DNA from: Terriglobia bacterium
GTDB taxonomy: Bacteria; Acidobacteriota; Terriglobia; Terriglobales; Acidobacteriaceae
Assembly (NCBI GenBank): GCA_020073185.1
Contig: JAIQFT010000030.1
Span: 1-49,319 of the forward strand
Direction of reading: 5' to 3'
DNA: 49,319 bases
Part shown: positions 46,171 through 49,319 of the stretch, in pieces
Layout: each line of letters opens with the position of its first letter
Position numbering within the stretch: position 1 is the first letter of the stretch
Translations under genes and position numbers: made by a program
The notes under the pieces: model-generated
Seen by the model: only the letters and a program-made list of their open reading frames with translations
Told to the model about the DNA's origin: nothing
The model's database searches: none

Positions 46171-47085
46171 CTACGACTGCCCGTTGATCGCCAACTCCTT
46201 CCCCGTCAGCTCCACGAAAATATCCTCCAGCGACCGCTTCACCGGGTTCACGCGCACGACTTCCCCGCCCAGCGACCACACGCGCTCAATCGTTTCCCGC
46301 TGCTCCGAACAAGCCACGGTGAAACGCACCAGCCCATTTTCCGCGGCCGCCTGCAGGAACGACGAGGCGGGCACACCGCGCGCTACCACCTCGCACTGCT
46401 CACTCGATTCCAGCAGCTCGCTGGTGCGCCCGACGCGCGCCATCTGCCCACGGTGCAGAATGCCGACGCGGTCGCAAATCAACTCGATTTCTGACAGCAT
46501 ATGCGAGCTGAGAAAGACGGTCTTGCCGGCGTTGCGCGCACGCAGCAAGAGCTCGCGCACGGCGAGGCGGCCGAGCGGATCCAGTGCCGACGTGGGCTCG
46601 TCGAGGATCAGCAGCTCGGGATCGTTCACCAGGGCCTGCGCCAGCCCGACGCGCTGCAGCATGCCGCGCGAGAGCTTGCCGATGTTTCGCTGGGCGAGGT
46701 CGGCGAGCTCCAGGGTTTCCAGCACGTCGCGCACGGCGCGCGCCAGCCGCGGATCGCGCAGCCCGTTCAGCCCCCCATAGAAGCGCAGCAGCTTCGCCGC
46801 CGGACGGTGATACAACGCCACGTTTTCTGCCAGGAATCCGACGCGCCGCCGCGTAGGAGCGTGTCCGAACCGATTGCCCAGCAGGGTGCCTGAGCCCCGC
46901 GTCGCGCGCATGAATCCCACCGCCAGGTGAATAGCCGTGGTCTTCCCAGCTCCGTTAGGCCCGAGAAAGCCGAAGATTTCGCCACGCTCGATGCTCAGCG
47001 AGAAGTCGTCTAACGCGACGACCGCCGCACGCATGAATCTGCCGTACTGCTTGGTGATGTTTTCGTATTGGAGAACCGCGGACAT
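46171..47085 (-). CDS. ABC transporter ATP-binding protein
   Basis: A 304-residue single nucleotide-binding domain: Walker A 'GPNGAGKTTAIHLAVG' (about residues 42-50), signature 'LSRGMLQRVGLAQAL', Walker B 'LLILDEPTSALDPLG' and the switch histidine in 'FLSSHMLSEIE'. The ~80-residue C-terminal extension ('VNPVKRSLEDIFVELTGKEL') is typical of ABC-2 exporter ATPases (CcmA/DrrA/NatA-like). It forms an operon with the permease downstream. Together they make a single exporter of unknown substrate. Confidence 0.9.
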   Translation of the reverse strand: MSAVLQYENITKQYGRFMRAAVVALDDFSLSIERGEIFGFLGPNGAGKTTAIHLAVGFMRATRGSGTLLGNRFGHAPTRRRVGFLAENVALYHRPAAKLLRFYGGLNGLRDPRLARAVRDVLETLELADLAQRNIGKLSRGMLQRVGLAQALVNDPELLILDEPTSALDPLGRLAVRELLLRARNAGKTVFLSSHMLSEIELICDRVGILHRGQMARVGRTSELLESSEQCEVVARGVPASSFLQAAAENGLVRFTVACSEQRETIERVWSLGGEVVRVNPVKRSLEDIFVELTGKELAINGQS

Positions 47086-47092
47086 CAGCGCT

Positions 47093-47258
47093 CAGCCATT
47101 GGCCGTTGGGCATTAGCCATTGGCGAATACCGATTAGATTAGCCCTTTGCGTCCAGACAAACCTAACCACTCCGTTCTCATCGGCAAGAAATGCGTGGCT
47201 CGGTACGAGCTAACGACCAATTGCCAACGGCCAAAGGCCAATGGCTATTGGCCAAAAG
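47093..47258. repeat. Inverted GCCATTGGCC phrase repeats between atpE and the ABC gene
   Basis: The left part (47093-47126) contains GCCATTGGCCGTTGG and TTAGCCATTGG. The right part (47210-47258) contains the reverse-complement words CCAACGGCC, GGCCAATGGCTATTGGCC. The two arms are separated by about 85 bases of non-repetitive sequence. Confidence 0.65.
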
Positions 47259-47292
47259 CAATGCCCCTGCCCGGAAGTGCCGAACAGGGGCA
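47250..47292 (-). terminator. Terminator after atpE
   Basis: On the minus strand TGCCCCTG (47292-47285) and CAGGGGCA (47269-47262) form an eight-pair stem with a shorter inner CGG/CCG stem. A T-rich run (CTTTT) follows shortly after. It begins 20 bases beyond the atpE stop. Confidence 0.65.
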
Positions 47293-47311
47293 AAACCTTG
47301 AATCGAAATCG

Positions 47312-47620
47312 TTACTTCACCTTCGCAAAGATGATCACCAGCGTGTACAGCGCCAGCGACTCGATCAGCGCCAGGCCCAGAATCAGCGCAAGCTGAATGC
47401 CCGGACGCGCGGCAGGGTTGCGGGCCAGCGCCTCGGCGGAGGCTGCAGTGGCCTTCGCCTGGCCGAGCCCGCAGACGGCGGAAGCGATCGCCATGGCAAA
47501 ACCGGAGGTAATCGCCACCCAGTTGGTGCCCGCCGCGGCGTGTTCGCCCTGCGCCAGGACCGGCACGGCGAAGCACATCACTGCCAGCATCAGGAATACG
47601 AAGCTCATCGTTTTACGCAT
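47312..47620 (-). CDS. atpE: ATP synthase F0 subunit c, with N-terminal signal-like extension
   Basis: A 102-residue protein. Residues 1-24 form a signal-peptide-like extension (MRKTMSFVFLMLAVMCFAVP then VLAQ). The c-subunit hairpin follows: helix 1 (35-63), the polar loop 'ARNPAA' (66-71) and helix 2 (76-100) with the ion-binding carboxylate Glu87. Gln54, Glu87-Ser88 and Tyr92 are the positions found in sodium-binding c subunits such as Ilyobacter, but the Thr following Ser is Leu here. Ion specificity is therefore open. It is the last gene before a terminator; atpF and the F1 genes are not in this window. Confidence 0.93.
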   Translation of the reverse strand: MRKTMSFVFLMLAVMCFAVPVLAQGEHAAAGTNWVAITSGFAMAIASAVCGLGQAKATAASAEALARNPAARPGIQLALILGLALIESLALYTLVIIFAKVK

Positions 47621-47741
47621 TCTCTGTTTCTCCTTCTATGATTCGGGCACCCCACCGAGCCAAAACCGGGCTCGTCGGGGACCCCGCTTTGCCGCCAGGA
47701 GGTGGTTGACCTCATCCTCGACCAGAGGCCCTCACGCTGGG

Positions 47742-47827
47742 GCAGTTGGCAGTTGCCAGTTGTTAGTTGTCAGCAAAAAGTTAGTTGCGGGATGGCTGAC
47801 AACTGACAACTGAGAACTGACAACTGG
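47742..47827. repeat. Inverted CAGTTGTCAG phrase repeats between atpB and atpE
   Basis: The left arm (47742-47774) holds three to four CAGTTG-like words. The right arm (47795-47827) holds four CAACTG words as the inverse. The centre GTTGTCAGC (47766-47774) pairs exactly with GCTGACAAC (47795-47803) around a 20-base loop, and the outer parts extend the pairing with mismatches. Confidence 0.75.
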
Positions 47828-47829
47828 TT

Positions 47830-48564
47830 TTAGTGTTCCGTCGCCACTGCGCCCGCTAAGTAGACCGTTTCCAGCAACACGAAAATGTATGCCTGGAGGA
47901 ACGAGACGCCGATGTGCAACCCCATGAAAGCGACCGGGATCAGTACGGGAACCAGCGAGAAAAATACCAGCGTGACCATGTCGCCGGCGAACATGTTGGC
48001 GTAGAGACGAACGGTGAGGGAAAGCATGCGCGCCAGGTGGCTGATGATCTCAATTGGAAGCATGATGATCGCCAGCCACCACATGGGACCGATAAACTGC
48101 TTCACATAGCTCGGGCCGTGCTTCCGGATTCCCTGGACATGATAGTAAAAGAACGAAGAGACGGCGCAGCCCAACGGCACGGTCGGACTGGCGCCGGTCG
48201 GCGATTCGAATCCTGGGATCAGGCCGATCAGGTTGCAGGTCAGGATGAACAGCCCGAGCGCCACCAGGAACGGGGTGAAGCTCTCGCTATGGTGGCCGAT
48301 CACTTCCTGGCTCTGCTGCGTGATAAATCCGTGCAGCCCTTCAAAGATGTGCTGCAGCCCGCCGGGATTCTCCACCGAAAGCCGCGCCCGCACCAGCAGG
48401 AACATCAGGATCAGGAAGCCGACCACCAGCACTTCCATGGCGACGGCGTTGGAGATCGGCGCCTGCGCAAACGCCGGCTTAATGTGAAGCGTGCGCAAGA
48501 GCGCGTCCACCGGCCCGGCAAACAGGCGGTTCAGCAGCGCGGTAAACGAAAGCTGTTCAGGCAT
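47830..48564 (-). CDS. atpB: ATP synthase F0 subunit a
   Basis: A 244-residue membrane protein with about six helices that forms the stationary half-channels beside the c-ring. The essential arginine is Arg186 in 'LARMLSLTVRLYANMFAGD'. Other landmarks are 'CNLIGLIPGFESPTGA' and 'LPIEIISHLARM'. The final segment is 'IFVLLETVYLAGAVATEH', close to the usual 'VF..L..vYi..A' end. Its ATG at 48564 has no clear ribosome site and follows a CTGCTAATTACTGAC-type repeat spacer. It lies between atpI and atpE in the usual order. Confidence 0.95.
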   Translation of the reverse strand: MPEQLSFTALLNRLFAGPVDALLRTLHIKPAFAQAPISNAVAMEVLVVGFLILMFLLVRARLSVENPGGLQHIFEGLHGFITQQSQEVIGHHSESFTPFLVALGLFILTCNLIGLIPGFESPTGASPTVPLGCAVSSFFYYHVQGIRKHGPSYVKQFIGPMWWLAIIMLPIEIISHLARMLSLTVRLYANMFAGDMVTLVFFSLVPVLIPVAFMGLHIGVSFLQAYIFVLLETVYLAGAVATEH

Positions 48565-48567
48565 GGA

Positions 48568-48600
48568 AAGCAGTAGTCAGTAATTAGCAGTCAGCAAAAG
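48568..48600. repeat. Short CAGTAGTCAGTAATTAGCAG phrase block upstream of atpB
   Basis: About 33 bases with repeated CAGTAGT/CAGTAAT/AGCAGT words lie directly in front of the atpB start on the minus strand. It belongs to the same style of spacer as the other phrase repeats but has no visible inverted partner. Confidence 0.4.
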
Positions 48601-48604
48601 CGCC

Positions 48605-49045
48605 CTAAAGACCTCGACGCAGCGCGACGACCACTTCATAAACCGCTTCGCAGAGAATCGCCGCCACGGTCAGAAACAGGCCGCCCAGAAGCCCGTAGAG
48701 GCTGTCCCGGGAAACCCTGAATATAGCATAGCCGGCGAGCGCGATTAAAGCGTAGCGCAGCAGGAAACGCGCCACCACGCCGCTGCTCGACTGGCCGCGC
48801 CCGGTGGCGGTAACGCGGTCGGCGAGCGCCCCTACTGCCTGCTTCAGCCAGTAGAAATTCACCCACGCGATCATGCATCCGAGCGCCAGGCCGACCGCCA
48901 CTTTCCATCCGAACGCGATCCACACCGCGATGGTGGCGATCACGCCGATCACAGCCATGAAACGGCGGATGCGGTCCATCGCGCCGGAATAGAACTTCTC
49001 GGCGGGGTCCGGCGGCGCGGGCGCGGTTGGGGTGAGGTCGGGCAA
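48605..49045 (-). CDS. atpI: AtpI-like ATP synthase assembly protein
   Basis: A 146-residue membrane protein with four predicted helices (about 27-45, 47-68, 92-110, 115-135). It belongs to the ATP synthase I chain family, thought to help c-ring assembly and magnesium transport. The 'EKFYSGAMDRIRRFMAVIG' N-terminal region and 'GCMIAWVNFYWLKQAV' match other acidobacterial AtpI-like proteins. The start is a TTG at 49045, whose codon lies in a TTACCAAATTG phrase. An internal ATG at residue 23 would omit the family-like N-terminus. It is first in the atpI-atpB-atpE operon. Confidence 0.8.
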   Translation of the reverse strand: MPDLTPTAPAPPDPAEKFYSGAMDRIRRFMAVIGVIATIAVWIAFGWKVAVGLALGCMIAWVNFYWLKQAVGALADRVTATGRGQSSSGVVARFLLRYALIALAGYAIFRVSRDSLYGLLGGLFLTVAAILCEAVYEVVVALRRGL

Positions 49046-49181
49046 TTTGGTAATTCAGTAAGTTGGTGAGTTGGTAATTTGAAGGCGAATTGGTAGTCCG
49101 TGGTCCGTGGTGCGTGGTTGTAATCCGGACTACCGGCTACGGGCTACCGACTACCTTGTTGACCCGTTTCAAAATTACCAA
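49046..49181. repeat. Nested inverted phrase repeats upstream of atpI
   Basis: The outer pair GTTGGTAATTTGAA (49070-49083) matches the inverted TTTCAAAATTACCAA (49167-49181). The inner GGTAGTCCG (49092-49100) pairs exactly with CGGACTACC (49126-49134). Repeated CCGTGGT words (49098-49118) and CTACCGGCTACGGGCTACCG words (49131-49150) flank the inner loop. Confidence 0.7.
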
Positions 49182-49232
49182 AGAGGGGTATCCACTTGAC
49201 TCAGGTGACCCCAACAGGTAGTGTGCTGGGCC

Positions 49233-49319
49233 ATGCTGCAGGTCGTGGAGGATTATCCCAGGACGCTGGCGGAACTGGAAGCGCGGTTCAGCAGCGAGCA
49301 GGCCTGCCGGGAGTATCTG
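49233..49319 (+). CDS. IS1595-type transposase, N-terminal fragment (cut by window edge)
   Basis: The first 29 codons of a gene that runs off the window. The protein begins MLQVVEDYPRTLAELEARFS and continues 'SEQACREYL', the opening of IS1595-family transposases ('..YP.T..eFe.rF.tEeaCreYL..lrWP.GF.CP.C'). The zinc ribbon and DDE domain would follow outside. The sequence GGGGTATCCACTTGACTC near 49186-49203, before the gene, may be part of the left terminal inverted repeat; its partner is not visible. The ATG at 49233 has no clear ribosome site. Confidence 0.75.
   Translation, partial: MLQVVEDYPRTLAELEARFSSEQACREYL

Overview
The window looks like a chromosomal segment of a GC-rich acidobacterium (Acidobacteriota, probably Terriglobia). 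This is inferred from gene content, from protein families such as DUF2911/TPR, FG-GAP and DUF47-PiT, and from the style of the intergenic repeats; no marker gene proves it. Both ends run into transposase genes: the start of an IS630-type transposase on the minus strand at 1-52 and the start of an IS1595-type transposase at 49233. The window may therefore be bounded by multicopy insertion sequences.

Layout. 170-10000: a DUF5335-like protein, a Crp/Fnr regulator with an FNR-like cysteine pattern, an ABC-F ATPase, a CPBP membrane protease, a secreted DUF2911/TPR protein, a large secreted FG-GAP protein and a secreted alpha/beta hydrolase. 10060-15541 (minus): a respiratory formate dehydrogenase operon, alpha-beta-gamma-fdhE. 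The alpha gene is read through an in-frame UGA (selenocysteine) followed by a SECIS-like hairpin. 15825-16656: a DinB protein and a 7Fe/8Fe ferredoxin. 16768-19624 (minus): metY-metX preceded by a promoter, a Met/Cys-rich leader peptide and a terminator/antiterminator pair, which looks like a classical transcription attenuator. 20036-26707: an oxidoreductase, a GT39 glycosyltransferase, a RibBA-type protein with a degenerate GTP cyclohydrolase II half, a PiT phosphate transporter with DUF47 partner, and a small conserved protein. 27119-27365: a tRNA-Leu(TAA) and a truncated copy of its 3' half. 27444-31286: a methyltransferase, a class IV aminotransferase, a zinc-ribbon-like protein, a MerR regulator with a palindromic operator candidate, ThiS and an unknown protein.

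31414-45348 (plus): a complex I operon driven by a consensus promoter. Its order is nuoA-C-D-E-F-(unknown gene)-G-H-J-K-L-M-N. nuoB and nuoI are absent, an unknown gene overlaps both nuoF and nuoG, and nuoN is interrupted by a frameshift with an apparent small deletion. 45352-49045 (minus): an ABC-2 exporter pair, then atpI-atpB-atpE (F0 a and c only) ending at a terminator.

Functionally the window centres on respiration: formate oxidation at the periplasmic face, NADH oxidation by complex I and the F0 rotor of ATP synthase. Methionine synthesis by direct sulfhydrylation of O-acetylhomoserine is the other coherent module. A recurring unexplained feature is a set of spacers built from short near-tandem phrases that reappear in inverted orientation across a loop. 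Many abut start codons that lack a Shine-Dalgarno sequence.
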